From assembly GCF_007197995.1 (NCBI RefSeq), contig NZ_VKKH01000012.1, positions 1 to 33,315 of the forward strand: a stretch of DNA of 33,315 bases, given 5' to 3'. The DNA is from Aliiglaciecola sp. M165. GTDB lineage: Bacteria; Pseudomonadota; Gammaproteobacteria; Enterobacterales; Alteromonadaceae. Positions 8,014 to 16,657 of the stretch are shown here, in pieces. The notes beneath the pieces are model-generated. The model saw only the letters and a program-made list of their open reading frames with translations, was not told the origin of the DNA and did not search any database. Made by a program: the position numbers and the translations under genes. Positions within the stretch are counted from its first letter, which is position 1, and each line of letters opens with the position of its first letter.

Positions 8014-8035
8014 TTTAGCCTCAAAGCAGGCTAAA
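8014..8035. other. alternative hairpin in the ubiF-miaB divergent region
   Basis: TTTAGCCT (8014-8021) pairs with AGGCTAAA (8028-8035). An upstream AGGCTA (8001-8006) could compete for the same TAGCCT. The divergent region 7931-8166 must hold both promoters. I could not fix a clear -35/-10 pair for either. Confidence 0.4.
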
Positions 8036-8166
8036 GACCCACTGATTCTTTCCATCAGATCTGGTGCTACGTAGTAAAAAGCGTTAAAATCCGCGGTTCG
8101 ATTGAAGGTCCCTGCGCGATTTACATTGCGCTGTCATTATACGTTATTAGGGTTAGAACAGGCCAT

Positions 8167-9606
8167 ATGAGCAAGAAGTTATACATTAAAACCTGGGGTT
8201 GTCAGATGAACGAGTACGATTCGGAAAAAATGGCCGATCTGCTCGACTCAACACATGGTTATCAGTTGGCGGATGAAGCGGAAGACGCAGATGTCATTCT
8301 TCTCAACACCTGTTCAATTCGAGAAAAGGCACAAGAAAAAGTGTTTCATCAGCTAGGCCGTTGGAAAAACCTCAAAAAAGACAACCCCGAACTTATTATT
8401 GGGGTCGGTGGTTGTGTTGCCTCGCAAGAAGGCGATGTAATACGTCAACGTGCACCATTTGTGGATATGATTTTTGGGCCGCAAACTCTGCACCGTTTGC
8501 CTGAAATGATTAATCAAATTAAGGATGGTAAAAAAGCGGTGGTAGATGTCAGTTTTCCGGAAATTGAAAAGTTTGACCGCTTGCCCGAACCGCGAGCCGA
8601 TGGACCAACCGCCTTTGTGTCAATTATGGAAGGGTGCTCTAAATACTGTAGTTTCTGCGTAGTCCCTTATACTCGTGGTGAAGAAGTTAGTCGCCCGGTT
8701 GACGACGTACTCTTGGAAGTTGCACAACTGGCTGAACAAGGAGTCCGTGAAGTCAATTTACTTGGCCAGAACGTTAACGCATTTAGAGGTCCGCATTTTG
8801 ACGGCAGCATCTGTACCTTTGCAGAACTACTTGAAATGGTCGCATCCATCGACGGCATCGATCGCATTCGATACACCACATCTCACCCTGTTGAATTTAC
8901 AGACGATTTGATCGACGCCTATGCGACTATTCCAGAGTTAGTTGATCATTTGCATTTACCCGTTCAAAGTGGCTCAGATCGCATTCTTAACCTAATGAAG
9001 CGAGGTCATACAGCCATAGAATTCAAATCCAAAATTCGTCGCTTGAAAAAAGTGCGTCCTGATTTGTGTATGTCTTCTGATTTCATCATCGGTTTTCCCG
9101 GTGAAACTGACGACGATTTTGAAGCAACGATGAATCTTATCCAGGCAATAGACTTCGATTTGAGTTTTAGCTTTATATACAGCGCTCGCCCAGGAACACC
9201 AGCAGCAGATTTGCCAGATGACGTCACTGAGCAGACGAAAAAACAGCGATTGCAGTTGCTGCAAAATCGCATTAACCAGCAAGCATTGCGTATCGCACGT
9301 AATATGCTCAATACCGAACAACGCATCCTTGTCGAAGGACCTTCGAAGAAGAATCCAATGGAGCTTTCGGGTCGTACTGAAAACAATCGAGTCGTCAATT
9401 TTGAAGGAACACCTGACATGATTGGCGAGTTTATCGATGTCAGGATCACCGACGTGTTTGCCAATTCCCTTCGGGGTGACGTGGTAAGGCGTGAGAAAGA
9501 CATGGGATTGAGGGTTAACGTTGCACCGCAAAGCATCCTGGCAAAACAGAATAATGCGACGAACGAGTTGGGTGTGACGCAATTCGTCCCCACATCAGTC
9601 AATTAG
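8167..9606 (+). CDS. miaB: tRNA-2-methylthio-N6-dimethylallyladenosine synthase MiaB
   Basis: Radical-SAM methylthiotransferase that turns i6A37 into ms2i6A37 in tRNAs reading UNN codons. The 479 residues are close to the E. coli length of 474. The N-terminal UPF0004 domain carries three cysteines for the auxiliary 4Fe-4S cluster: Cys12, Cys49 and Cys83. The radical-SAM CxxxCxxC is Cys157-Cys161-Cys164 in [18 protein letters not shown]-binding domain occupies about 375-445. The ribosome binding site is weak (AACAGG before the ATG). It is the first gene of miaB-ybeZ-ybeY-ybeX-lnt, divergent from ubiF as in E. coli. Several long antisense frames on its minus strand are shadows. Confidence 0.97.
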   Translation: MSKKLYIKTWGCQMNEYDSEKMADLLDSTHGYQLADEAEDADVILLNTCSIREKAQEKVFHQLGRWKNLKKDNPELIIGVGGCVASQEGDVIRQRAPFVDMIFGPQTLHRLPEMINQIKDGKKAVVDVSFPEIEKFDRLPEPRADGPTAFVSIMEGCSKYCSFCVVPYTRGEEVSRPVDDVLLEVAQLAEQGVREVNLLGQNVNAFRGPHFDGSICTFAELLEMVASIDGIDRIRYTTSHPVEFTDDLIDAYATIPELVDHLHLPVQSGSDRILNLMKRGHTAIEFKSKIRRLKKVRPDLCMSSDFIIGFPGETDDDFEATMNLIQAIDFDLSFSFIYSARPGTPAADLPDDVTEQTKKQRLQLLQNRINQQALRIARNMLNTEQRILVEGPSKKNPMELSGRTENNRVVNFEGTPDMIGEFIDVRITDVFANSLRGDVVRREKDMGLRVNVAPQSILAKQNNATNELGVTQFVPTSVN

Positions 9607-9634
9607 TCATAGATAAAAAAGGTAACTGTATATT

Positions 9635-10693
9635 TTGAGTACCCTGGTTAGTAACGAAGTTTTATTAGAGCCCTCCGACAATCGACGCTTGTCGAGCCTA
9701 TGCGGTCCACTGGACGATAATATTAAGCAAATTGAACGTCGTTTAGGGGTAGAAATTAGCTACCGTAACAACGAGTTTAAAATCCTTGGTGATGCCTCGC
9801 AAACTAATGGCGTGGCAGAGTTACTTAAGTTGTTATACATCGAAACACAACCTGTACGGGGAAAAATTCCAGAACTTGAACCTGAGCAAGTTCACCTTGC
9901 TATTCAAGAAGCCAAGTGTCTAGAGCGCGCCGAGGCTGGACATTACGGCAAAGAAGTACACATTAAAACCCGCCGTGGCGTGATCAAACCGCGTAACCCA
10001 AACCAAAGTCAGTACGTAGCCAATATTCTTAATCACGATATTAGCTTTGGTGTTGGCCCAGCAGGTACAGGTAAAACCTATTTGGCCGTTGCTTGTGCGG
10101 TGGATGCGCTGGAGCGTCAGGAAATTCGCCGTATCTTATTGACCCGCCCAGCGGTAGAAGCAGGCGAAAAATTAGGTTTCCTGCCAGGTGATTTGTCTCA
10201 GAAGGTTGATCCTTATTTGCGCCCCTTGTACGACGCCTTGTTTGAAATGTTGGGTTTTGAAAAGGTTGAAAAGCTGATTGAGCGCAATGTTATCGAGGTT
10301 GCGCCGCTGGCCTACATGCGCGGTCGAACTCTTAATGACGCCTTTATTATTCTGGATGAAAGCCAAAATACTACCGTAGAGCAAATGAAAATGTTCCTGA
10401 CTCGTATTGGCTTTAATTCACGGGCGGTGATTACCGGTGATATCACCCAAATAGACTTGCCTCGTGGCGTTCGCTCTGGACTGCGTCACACTATTGAGGT
10501 GCTCAAAGATGTTCAGGATATATCGTTTAACTTTTTTAATGCTAACGATGTGGTCCGCCATCCTGTTGTGGCTCGTATAGTGCAAGCGTATGAAGAGTAT
10601 GAATCAGAACAAGAAGCGATAAAAAAACAGGCACAGGAAGCTGCCAAGAAAGACAATTCGGTTGCTCAACACGATGAGAAAAAATCTAAGTGA
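9635..10693 (+). CDS. ybeZ: PhoH-like ATPase YbeZ
   Basis: PhoH-family nucleotide-binding protein, thought to work with the endoribonuclease YbeY in ribosome quality control and rRNA processing. The 352 residues contain a Walker A GPAGTGKT (141-148) and a Walker B FIILDE (237-242), followed by SQNTT. The N-terminal 75 residues resemble a KH-like region. No ATG or GTG is available: the frame opens right after a TAA (9623-9625). The annotated start is TTG at 9635, about 12 bases after AAAAAAGG. A CTG at 9626 is also in frame. The stop TGA overlaps the ybeY start by four bases, so translation is probably coupled. Confidence 0.94.
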   Translation: MSTLVSNEVLLEPSDNRRLSSLCGPLDDNIKQIERRLGVEISYRNNEFKILGDASQTNGVAELLKLLYIETQPVRGKIPELEPEQVHLAIQEAKCLERAEAGHYGKEVHIKTRRGVIKPRNPNQSQYVANILNHDISFGVGPAGTGKTYLAVACAVDALERQEIRRILLTRPAVEAGEKLGFLPGDLSQKVDPYLRPLYDALFEMLGFEKVEKLIERNVIEVAPLAYMRGRTLNDAFIILDESQNTTVEQMKMFLTRIGFNSRAVITGDITQIDLPRGVRSGLRHTIEVLKDVQDISFNFFNANDVVRHPVVARIVQAYEEYESEQEAIKKQAQEAAKKDNSVAQHDEKKSK

Positions 10694-11148
10694 ATAACAT
10701 TGTCGACCTTCAAGTTGCAGTAAAGGGAAAAGACCTGCCAGAATTGGATAGGGTGAGTAAATGGGTCGATACCGTACTGTCGAACCAAGAGCTCGATGAA
10801 CAGGAGCTTACCGTGCGTATTGTGAGTTCCGAAGAAAGTCAGTCTCTGAATCACCAATACCGACAAAAAGACAAACCCACCAATGTATTGTCATTCCCAT
10901 TTGAAGCACCACCGGGTATTGAAATAAACTTGTTGGGGGATCTAGTGATCTGTGCGGACATAGTAGAAAGAGAAGCCAATGAACAAAACAAAGCAGTTTT
11001 CGACCATTGGGCGCACCTTGTGGTGCATGGAACCCTCCATCTACTGGGGTTTGATCACGAAAACGAACAAGAAGCGCAACAAATGGAACAACTCGAGGTC
11101 GAACTGTTAGCAAAATTAGGCATTGACGACCCGTACAAAGATCATTAA
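10690..11148 (+). CDS. ybeY: rRNA maturation endoribonuclease YbeY
   Basis: Zinc-dependent single-strand endoribonuclease needed for 16S rRNA 3' maturation and 70S ribosome quality control. The family signature HGTLHLLGFDH is present, with zinc ligands His113, His117 and His123, one residue less than E. coli numbering. Arg59 lies in the conserved YRQKDKPTNVLSFPF region. Length is 152 residues, against about 155 in E. coli. The start is GTG within the four-base overlap GTGA with the ybeZ stop. The frame contains a long antisense shadow, which is ignored. Confidence 0.97.
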   Translation: MNNIVDLQVAVKGKDLPELDRVSKWVDTVLSNQELDEQELTVRIVSSEESQSLNHQYRQKDKPTNVLSFPFEAPPGIEINLLGDLVICADIVEREANEQNKAVFDHWAHLVVHGTLHLLGFDHENEQEAQQMEQLEVELLAKLGIDDPYKDH

Positions 11149-11181
11149 AACTAGTTACCCAAGGAACCGAAAATAAACATT

Positions 11182-12042
11182 ATGAGCGAAGACAACCCGC
11201 ACTCTAGTAGCGGTTCTTCAAGCAAAGGCTGGATAGAAAAAATCGTCCAGACTTTCAACGGAGAACCGAAAAGTAAAGAAGCATTGGTCGAGATAATCAC
11301 TGATGCCGAGCAACGCGAAGTAATAGACCCTCAAACCAGAGAGATGATCGAAGGTGTGATGGGTGTTAACGAAATGCGTGTTCGAGATATTATGATCCCA
11401 CGGGCTCAGATGATGACCATCAACGTCGATGAATCAGTAGAAGAATTTCTGCCTGTGATGCTCGAATCTGCTCACTCCCGATTCCCAGTGATCAACGAAG
11501 ACAAAGACCACATCGAAGGGATCTTACTCGCCAAAGATCTTTTGGCTTACGCCTTTATTCCTGGCAAAGAATTCCATTTAAAAGACGTATTGCGACCAGC
11601 GGTTATCGTTCCGGAAAGTAAACGCGTTGACGCCTTGCTTAAAGAATTTCGCCAGCAGCGTTATCACATGGCCATAGTTGTTGACGAATACGGTGGTGTT
11701 TCGGGTTTGGTCACCATTGAAGATATTCTGGAGCTCATTGTCGGCGAAATCGAAGACGAGCACGATATAGATGAAAGTGACTCTGAAGACATTCGTCCGC
11801 TCAATACCTACACCTATTCGGTTAAAGCGCTGACGCCATTAGAAGATTTCAACGAATTTTTTGAAACTCAATACAGTGAAGAACAGGCCGATACGATCGG
11901 TGGTATTGTGCTCAAAGCCTTTGGCCATATGCCTATGACTGAAGACGAAATAGAAATTGATGGTTTGCAATTTAAAATTACCAATTCTGACAAACGTCGT
12001 TTACTCCAACTTAAGGTGACGATACCTAACAAGGAAGAGTAA
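11182..12042 (+). CDS. ybeX: CBS-domain protein YbeX (CorC family)
   Basis: Cytosolic CorC/HlyC-family protein, historically linked to magnesium/cobalt efflux and in E. coli to ribosome-related stress. The 286 residues contain two CBS domains (about 66-127 and 130-190), including [10 protein letters not shown] and [15 protein letters not shown]. An acidic linker (190-204) follows, then the CorC_HlyC domain (about 208-284). There is no N-terminal membrane domain, so this is the short YbeX type rather than a membrane CNNM/CorB type. The ribosome binding site AAGGAA precedes the ATG. The gene is separated from ybeY by 33 bases and from lnt by about a dozen. Confidence 0.94.
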   Translation: MSEDNPHSSSGSSSKGWIEKIVQTFNGEPKSKEALVEIITDAEQREVIDPQTREMIEGVMGVNEMRVRDIMIPRAQMMTINVDESVEEFLPVMLESAHSRFPVINEDKDHIEGILLAKDLLAYAFIPGKEFHLKDVLRPAVIVPESKRVDALLKEFRQQRYHMAIVVDEYGGVSGLVTIEDILELIVGEIEDEHDIDESDSEDIRPLNTYTYSVKALTPLEDFNEFFETQYSEEQADTIGGIVLKAFGHMPMTEDEIEIDGLQFKITNSDKRRLLQLKVTIPNKEE

Positions 12043-12054
12043 GCTCTGAATACT

Positions 12055-13545
12055 TTGCTCCATTACCTGGTTACTCTCATTCTGGGCGCGTTGCTCACCT
12101 TAGCGTATGCGCCCTTCTCGCTTTGGTTTATCACGCCTATATTGCTTGCCGGGTTCATGTATGCCTTACTCAAGGCAGAATCCCCATTCAAAACAGGGTT
12201 TGTGTTTGGCATGGGATGGTTTGGTACAGGAATCTCCTGGGTTCACGTGAGTATTGCAGAGTTCGGTGGCCTACCACTTGTTGGCTCGTTAGGACTAATG
12301 GTGATTTTGTGCGCCTATCTTGCGCTGTTTCCCGCCACATTTGCTTGTGTACTGAAGCGATTTGTTCACCAACCCTCCTGGCTATTCGCCGCGCCACTTA
12401 TATGGTTTGTTATTGAAAACATTCGCAGTTGGTTGCTGACAGGTTTCCCATGGTTGTCAGTGGGTTACAGCCAAATTGATGGCCCGTTATCAGGCTGGAT
12501 CCCTGTGATTGGCGAAACTGGGCTCAGTGTATTGTTGTTGGGTATCGCGACATCGATTGCGATTGGTTTTCAGCAAAAACGATTCGCGCCCCCTGCTGTA
12601 GTATTGATAGTTAGCTTGGTATCGGGTTGGGCGCTTAATCATGTGCAATGGAGTCAGCCGACACAACGCGGTGCGTCGATTGCCATGGTGCAAGGTAACA
12701 TTAAACAAGAAATGCGTTGGGCACCTGAGCAGGAAGGCCCGACTATGCAAAAATATTTGGATATGACCGACGCGCATTGGAACAATACATTGGTTATTTG
12801 GCCAGAAGCCGCCGTTCCGCAGTTGGAATCTATTGCTGAAAATTACCTGTTGGCATTGGACCAAAAAGCTGTTGAAACTGACACAGGCCTCATTACTGGT
12901 ATTGTTAATTATCATATTGACAGGCGCGAAGCTTACAATCACTTATTAGGTTTGGGTAAGTACCAAACCGCAGACTCGTTAAGCCAATACCATTACATGC
13001 ACAGCAATAGGTACAATAAACATCATTTGTTGCCCATCGGTGAGTTTATTCCTTTTGAGCAATGGCTTCGCAAGTTAGCGCCGATTTTCGACTTGCCAAT
13101 GTCGTCGTTTACACGTGGGAATTATTTGCAACCAAACTTACAATCAAATGGATTTCTGCTTGCCCCTGCCATATGTTTTGAAATTGCCTTCCCACGGCAA
13201 ATAGCTGCAAATTTGAATGATAAAACCGACTATATTATCACCGTTAGCAACGATGCATGGTTTGGCGCATCCCATGGCCCTGATCAGCATTTGGAGATTG
13301 CTCAGGTGAGAGCTAAAGAGTTTGGCCTTCCAGTATTGCGGGCTACCAACAATGGAATTACAGCGTTTATTGATCATGAGGGCCAGATAGTTAGCCGCCT
13401 TCCGCAATTTGAAGCAGGCGTGTTAAGTGCTCAAATAGCCACGACAGAAGGTTATACCCCTTACAGAACCTTAGGCGATGCACCACTTTGGTTGCTCACT
13501 TTGATTGGTTTGGGACAAGTATTACTGCGCAGAAAACCACGTTAA
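12055..13545 (+). CDS. lnt: apolipoprotein N-acyltransferase Lnt
   Basis: Inner-membrane enzyme that adds the third acyl chain to the N-terminal cysteine of lipoproteins, the last step of lipoprotein maturation. The N-terminal half (about 1-195) has several membrane helices. The C-terminal nitrilase-like domain holds the catalytic triad Glu251 (WPEAAVP), Lys322 (YNKHHLLPIGEF) and Cys374 (PAICFEIAFP), equivalent to E. coli E267, K335 and C387. The start is unusual. The frame opens at the ybeX stop (TAA 12040-12042) and has no ATG or GTG nearby. TTG at 12055 is 17 bases from the ribosome binding site AAGGAAG (12031-12037). An in-frame CTG at 12046 lies at the optimal 8 bases, so the protein may begin three codons earlier. 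Last gene of the operon. Confidence 0.95.
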   Translation: MLHYLVTLILGALLTLAYAPFSLWFITPILLAGFMYALLKAESPFKTGFVFGMGWFGTGISWVHVSIAEFGGLPLVGSLGLMVILCAYLALFPATFACVLKRFVHQPSWLFAAPLIWFVIENIRSWLLTGFPWLSVGYSQIDGPLSGWIPVIGETGLSVLLLGIATSIAIGFQQKRFAPPAVVLIVSLVSGWALNHVQWSQPTQRGASIAMVQGNIKQEMRWAPEQEGPTMQKYLDMTDAHWNNTLVIWPEAAVPQLESIAENYLLALDQKAVETDTGLITGIVNYHIDRREAYNHLLGLGKYQTADSLSQYHYMHSNRYNKHHLLPIGEFIPFEQWLRKLAPIFDLPMSSFTRGNYLQPNLQSNGFLLAPAICFEIAFPRQIAANLNDKTDYIITVSNDAWFGASHGPDQHLEIAQVRAKEFGLPVLRATNNGITAFIDHEGQIVSRLPQFEAGVLSAQIATTEGYTPYRTLGDAPLWLLTLIGLGQVLLRRKPR

Positions 13546-13560
13546 TCCTTTGCAAATGCT

Positions 13561-13596
13561 TGATGAGGTTTTAAGCTAACCCCCTCATCATTATTT
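13561..13596 (+). terminator. probable terminator of the miaB-lnt operon
   Basis: TGATGAGG (13561-13568) and CCTCATCA (13583-13590) form a perfect eight-base stem with a 14-base loop, followed by TTATTT. The hairpin starts 16 bases after the lnt stop. The T-run is interrupted, so termination may be partial. Confidence 0.6.
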
Positions 13597-13607
13597 GGAT
13601 AAGTTTA

Positions 13608-14873
13608 ATGAAAGTCTTACTTCTACTGGTTTCCCTTTGCCTTTTTACATTTAACGCATATTCTGAAACCCGCTACATAAGCGCTGACTACCTGGTTGAC
13701 GTCACAAACGGCAAACTCATTGAATCTCCCGTAGTTGTGGTGATCGATGGCAAAATAGGCCAAGTTTCCCGACAGGATAAAATTGAAATCCCTGCAGACG
13801 CACAACATCTTGAGCTGAATGGGCATACCTTGGTTCCGGGTTTAATGGATATGCATGTGCATCTCACCAGTAATGCCAACCTGCATGGTTATAAGCGCTT
13901 GGCATCATCGGTTCCACGTACAGCTTTGTATGGTGTTACAAGCGCGAAAGCTACGTTAATGGCTGGTTTTACAACAGTAAGAAACGTCGGTGCGCCGGGC
14001 TATGCTGATGTGGCGTTGCGTGATGCGATCAATGATGGTGACATTATCGGCCCAAGAATGTTTGTTGCTGGTCCTTCGTTGGGCATTACCGGTGGTCATT
14101 GTGATAACAACTTGTTGCCCTCTGAGTATAAAGCTAAAGGACAAGGCGTTGCCGATGGCCCTTGGCAAGTGCGCGCAAAGGTTAGAGAAAACATCAAATT
14201 TGGCGCGGATGTTATTAAATTCTGCGCCACAGGTGGCGTGCTGTCTAAAGGCACTAAAGTTGGCGCTCAGCAGTATTCTCAAGAAGAAATGAATGCCATC
14301 GTAGAAGAAGCCAAACTTCGTGGTTTAGTCACAGCAGCACATGCCCACGGCACTGATGGGATTAAAGCGGCAATTAAAGCCGGCGTGACATCCGTTGAGC
14401 ACGCAAGCTTTTTGGATAAAGAAGCGATCAAATTAGCTAAAAAATATGGCACTTATTTCTCAATGGATATTTACACCACCGAGTACATTTTGGGCGAAGG
14501 TGAAAAAGCCGGTATTTTGCAAGAAAGTCTGGATAAAGAGCGGGTTGTGGGCGCACGTCAACGAGAAAGCTTCACTCAAGCGGTAAAAGCAGGTGTAAAG
14601 ATGGTCTTTGGGTCAGACGCTGGAGTTTACCCTCATGGTGACAATCCCAAGCAGTTATCGCGCATGGTGCGATTTGGTATGACAGAAATGCAGGCACTTC
14701 AGGCTGCAACCATTAATCCTGCGACCATGCTTAAAAAATCAGACGAATTAGGCAGTATTGACGTGGGTAAAGTCGCAGATATTATTGCGGTAAAAGGCAA
14801 CCCTTTAGACGACATCTCAGTCATGGAAGACGTGCAATTTATTATGAAGGACGGTGTAATTTACAAACAATAA
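13608..14873 (+). CDS. exported metal-dependent amidohydrolase
   Basis: Amidohydrolase-superfamily enzyme of the imidazolonepropionase/Xaa-Pro dipeptidase-like group (COG1228 type); it probably hydrolyses an amide or peptide bond in the periplasm. Residues 1-19 form a signal peptide ending in a small-residue cleavage region. All expected metal ligands are visible: His83 and His85 (MDMHVHL), Lys204 as probable carboxylated lysine (DVIKFCATGG), His245 and His247 (AAHAHG), His265 (VEHASF) and Asp337 (FGSDAGV). Length is 421 residues. The ribosome binding site GGATAAG precedes the ATG. It lies between the lnt operon terminator and a convergent LysR gene, apparently as a single gene. The substrate is unknown. 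Confidence 0.88.
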   Translation: MKVLLLLVSLCLFTFNAYSETRYISADYLVDVTNGKLIESPVVVVIDGKIGQVSRQDKIEIPADAQHLELNGHTLVPGLMDMHVHLTSNANLHGYKRLASSVPRTALYGVTSAKATLMAGFTTVRNVGAPGYADVALRDAINDGDIIGPRMFVAGPSLGITGGHCDNNLLPSEYKAKGQGVADGPWQVRAKVRENIKFGADVIKFCATGGVLSKGTKVGAQQYSQEEMNAIVEEAKLRGLVTAAHAHGTDGIKAAIKAGVTSVEHASFLDKEAIKLAKKYGTYFSMDIYTTEYILGEGEKAGILQESLDKERVVGARQRESFTQAVKAGVKMVFGSDAGVYPHGDNPKQLSRMVRFGMTEMQALQAATINPATMLKKSDELGSIDVGKVADIIAVKGNPLDDISVMEDVQFIMKDGVIYKQ

Positions 14874-14881
14874 ATACATCT

Positions 14882-14897
14882 GGCGGCGTAAGCCGCC
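14882..14897. terminator. hairpin between convergent amidohydrolase and LysR genes
   Basis: GGCGGC, loop GTAA, GCCGCC, just after the amidohydrolase stop. No T-run follows directly, although TTTT occurs ten bases on. A second hairpin, AGCGTG/CGCGCT (about 14901-14918, with one G-T pair), overlaps the LysR stop. Together they probably end transcription from both sides. Confidence 0.5.
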
Positions 14898-14916
14898 TTG
14901 AGCGTGCTTTTACGCG

Positions 14917-15801
14917 CTAGTGTTTTAACGCTTCAACCAGAAAGTCTATTAACGCTCGCACTCTTGATGTTAAGTGCCTGCTTTGTGGGTAGATGGCATA
15001 CAACGAAAAACCAGGCACTTCCATGTCTTCAAATAGTATCTCCACTTTGTTCGCAGCCAAAAAAGGTTCAACCGTGTAAATGGGGCATCTGCCAATGCCT
15101 TCTCCAGCCACAACCATAGAGGCCACGGCTCTTGGAGAGTTTGCGCTAAAATTTCCCGACACCGGTATAGATTCGATTTTGCCCTGAATATCAAATTGCC
15201 AGTGGTTTGGGTCAATTGACGACTTCTGGATTAAGCAATTGTGCGTAGAGAGCGCGTGAGGGTCTTTTAAGCGCGAAAAACGAGACAGGTATTGGTGCGA
15301 CGCAAAAACAACCATACGCATTTCCGTGAGTTTTTTAGCAACTAAATTGGAATCATTTAACTTGCCAAAGCGAAAGGCTAAATCAATTCCCTCTTCGACG
15401 ATAGCTACACGCTGATCTGACAGGTTCAAGTCTATTTCCACTTCAGGATGCAGCGCAATAAACGGCTGTATCAAGTTAATCAATTCGCTGCTACCGAAGC
15501 CCGTGGGGGCAGCTATCCGTATCGGTCCACTTAAGGTTTTTTGTCTATCATGAATATCATTTTCTAGTTCATCTAACTGTTCCAAAATGGGAATGCAACG
15601 TTTTAGATAAGCAGCCCCAGTGTCAGTCAAAGAAACGTTTCGAGTGGTACGATTAAACAATTGTGCACCTAATTTGTCCTCTAATTGGGCGATATATTTG
15701 CTTGCCAGTTTTGTACTGAGTCCAGCCAATATTGCCCCTTGTGTAAACGAGTTTTTAGACGCAACAGCAACAAAGGTTTTCATTCCGTCAATAGTATCCA
15801 C
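14917..15801 (-). CDS. LysR-type transcriptional regulator
   Basis: DNA-binding regulator, probably of the divergent GST gene and perhaps itself. The N-terminal winged helix-turn-helix includes FVAVASKNSFTQGA and LEDKLGAQLFNRTTR, followed by the linker helix and a periplasmic-binding-like effector domain from about residue 85. I chose the GTG at 15799-15801 (294 residues), giving the usual start MDTIDGMKTF, because GAGGAG lies five bases upstream. A TTG at 15826-15828 would give 303 residues but has a poorer ribosome binding site. A pair of palindromes, the likely operator, sits 30-63 bases upstream of this start. The regulator resembles the DsdC/AaeR-like LTTRs in general form only; the effector is unknown. 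Confidence 0.9.
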   Translation of the reverse strand: MDTIDGMKTFVAVASKNSFTQGAILAGLSTKLASKYIAQLEDKLGAQLFNRTTRNVSLTDTGAAYLKRCIPILEQLDELENDIHDRQKTLSGPIRIAAPTGFGSSELINLIQPFIALHPEVEIDLNLSDQRVAIVEEGIDLAFRFGKLNDSNLVAKKLTEMRMVVFASHQYLSRFSRLKDPHALSTHNCLIQKSSIDPNHWQFDIQGKIESIPVSGNFSANSPRAVASMVVAGEGIGRCPIYTVEPFLAANKVEILFEDMEVPGFSLYAIYPQSRHLTSRVRALIDFLVEALKH

Positions 15802-15830
15802 GGTCACTCCTCGATAAGTTTGAGCCAATT

Positions 15831-15864
15831 ATGAACATAATGTTCATAGTAATTCAATAATTGA
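15831..15864. promoter_or_regulatory. tandem palindromes, probable LysR-family operator
   Basis: ATGAACAT-A-ATGTTCAT (15831-15847) is a perfect inverted repeat. TCAAT-A-ATTGA (15854-15864) is a second one. Their centres (15839 and 15859) are 20 bp apart, about two helical turns, so both face the same side of the DNA. This fits two dimers of a LysR-type tetramer in a divergent control region. The assignment to this LysR is inference. Confidence 0.55.
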
Positions 15865-15957
15865 GCATATTATCTTTATCTCTGTCTTGATCTAACCTTC
15901 TCCATGTCAAAAAAACACGACTGAATAAATTAACAACCCACCAACAGGAAAAATAAA

Positions 15958-16578
15958 ATGCACAATCAAATTAAAATTTATGGCTTCCCACTTTCAGGTC
16001 ATTCACATCGCGTAGAGTTATTTGCAAACATTGCCGGCCTTAACCATCAGATGATCATTGTAGATTTAGCCGCAGGTGAGCATAAACAAGCAGAATTTTT
16101 ATCTCTTAACCCAGTGGGACAAGTGCCGGTAATGGTTGATGGCGACATCGTCATATCTGATTCTAATGCGATCCTGGTTTACCTAGCTCGCAAGTACGCA
16201 CCCTCATTTTTGCCAAATGACCCTGTGTTGGAAGCCAGAGTTCAAAAGTTTTTAACCCTTGCGGCGGGTGAAATTGCCTTTGGTCCTGCAGCTGCGCGAT
16301 TAATTACGGTGTTTAATGCCCAACTTGATGTCGGTTATACCCATGATGTTGCAGCCAGAGTGCTTAGAAAGCTGGAAACCCATATGGCAGGTAAAACATT
16401 CTTAGTTGATGAACAGCCAACAATCGCAGACATCGCCATTTACAGCTATGTGGCACATGCTCCAGAGGGAAATATTTCTTTAGATGAATACCCGAATGTG
16501 CGCCGTCTGTTAAGCAATATCGAATCGTTGGAAGGTTTTGTGTCTATGCCCGAAACAAAAGTAGGGCTACGCGCTTAG
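15958..16578 (+). CDS. glutathione S-transferase family protein
   Basis: Cytosolic glutathione S-transferase, probably for conjugating electrophiles or reducing peroxides. The N-terminal thioredoxin-like domain (about 4-80) shows FPLSGHSHRVELF with Ser near the catalytic position, cis-proline in VGQVPVMVD and the glutathione-binding DSNAILVYLARKY. The C-terminal helical domain carries the N-capping motif TIADIAIYSYV. Length is 206 residues, typical for bacterial GSTs. The ribosome binding site AGGAAA precedes the ATG. It is divergent from a LysR gene with paired palindromes between them, a common GST-regulator layout, and it is followed 80 bases on by the large flavoprotein gene. Confidence 0.92.
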   Translation: MHNQIKIYGFPLSGHSHRVELFANIAGLNHQMIIVDLAAGEHKQAEFLSLNPVGQVPVMVDGDIVISDSNAILVYLARKYAPSFLPNDPVLEARVQKFLTLAAGEIAFGPAAARLITVFNAQLDVGYTHDVAARVLRKLETHMAGKTFLVDEQPTIADIAIYSYVAHAPEGNISLDEYPNVRRLLSNIESLEGFVSMPETKVGLRA

Positions 16579-16657
16579 TTGGCAGTAACTTGCATATAAA
16601 CAACAGGTTAAGTGGAATTGTCTAGCTGACAATTCCCTTCTAAATATCCGTAGTTAA

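Noticed and set aside
8992-9602. Two overlapping minus-strand frames of about 196-198 codons inside miaB
   Set aside because: They lie antisense to a fully conserved MiaB, have no ribosome binding site, and read as low-complexity Ser/Arg/Phe-rich shadows.
12490-12942. 150-codon minus-strand frame inside lnt
   Set aside because: It is antisense to the conserved Lnt domain and has no ribosome binding site or recognisable motif.
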